NCBI RefSeq assembly: GCF_000485595.1
Contig: NW_014577285.1
Location: forward strand, 176,062 to 207,722
Length of the DNA stretch: 31,661 bases
Direction: 5' to 3'
Source: Priapulus caudatus
Taxonomy: Eukaryota > Priapulida > Priapulimorpha > Priapulimorphida > Priapulidae
Positions 31,281 to 31,661 of this stretch are shown here, one piece after another (position 1 is the first letter of the stretch; each line of letters begins with the position of its first letter). A model generated the notes under the pieces. That model saw only the letters and a program-made list of their open reading frames with translations, had not been told where the DNA came from and did not search any database. A program made the position numbers and the translations under genes.

Positions 31281-31661
31281 CCGAAGTTTCCTCGCGCACA
31301 TAACTTTTTAGAAAATTGCCTCCAAAAGTCACTTTCCGATGGAAAAATCGCGTTCTAACGTAGCGGAATGTATTCGCAACGCCCAGAAGAGGCCCCAGCT
31401 CGATTCGCGTAAACACACGCGGCACGGCTTCGGAGGAGATACGGAAAACGACACTTCGGCTCTTTCTACTATTATATAGTAGATAACCCAAATAACGGAG
31501 TTTTTTGTTCACATTGTAACAATATATAGCGCTGATGCGTAGCGTTGACTGGCTGAGCTTAGAGGATCCGATATATAGGAACAATACAACATGTCTTCGC
31601 TATTCGTAATAAATCCAGTTTACAGTTAGTTTTTCATTGTCACTCTTATCTGCTATTGTAT

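Noticed and set aside
31210-31584. 124-codon minus-strand open frame at the right edge
   Set aside because: Covers part of the 91-bp duplication; no transposase or other domain seen.

Overview
The window is animal nuclear DNA, most likely from an invertebrate. Its genes are split by GT-AG introns with pyrimidine-rich acceptors. There are AATAAA polyadenylation signals, very long simple-sequence arrays, and abundant CpG outside the exon-bearing stretches. That mosaic CpG pattern fits invertebrate gene-body methylation and is unlike a vertebrate genome. No prokaryotic feature was seen (operons, Shine-Dalgarno sites, CRISPR, IS elements). The species cannot be fixed from the sequence.

Region 1 (about 1-14,210) holds one plus-strand gene. 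Fifteen exons from 805 to 13,745 join in one open frame of 492 residues plus stop, once the phase of every junction is followed. The protein is mostly coiled coil and matches what I recall of the human protein C10orf67 at both ends: an N-terminal V-G-Y/F-F ... TQT ... ILS block, then QQLADAIA, then a C-terminal W-E-K-K/R ... IL ... H-LK block. The first coding exon or exons lie outside the window or were not recognised. Fourteen exons are packed into 5 kb, then a 7.4-kb intron precedes the last two. That intron holds a CTCF-consensus motif just before its start, a ~290-bp repetitive element, a possible 54-nt cassette exon, an 84-bp AC microsatellite, a TAAT/ATTA-rich block that looks like an enhancer (8500-9070), and a CpG-rich core (about 7-12.2 kb).

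Region 2 (about 14.2-27.1 kb) has no gene I can support. It is dominated by simple and tandem repeats: a 19-bp minisatellite (15.5 kb), CA/TA arrays (16.3 kb), a 1.1-kb array of ACTC repeats followed by polypyrimidine (19.6-20.7 kb), 28-bp and 44-bp tandem repeats (23.6 and 26.6 kb) and a short, extremely GC-rich island (23.9 kb). At 25,155-25,279 there is a textbook non-autonomous DNA transposon: 30-bp terminal inverted repeats bounded by an exact 9-bp target duplication. A possible TATA promoter with a tiny first exon lies at 16.73-16.81 kb.

Region 3 (about 27.1-31.6 kb) contains the likely 3'-terminal coding exon of an unidentified minus-strand gene (28,143 down to 27,917), a candidate polyadenylation signal at 27,100, and CpG-rich candidate regulatory DNA upstream of that exon. 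A 91-bp tandem duplication lies near the right edge. The two genes are convergent and about 13 kb apart. Nothing suggests that they work together.
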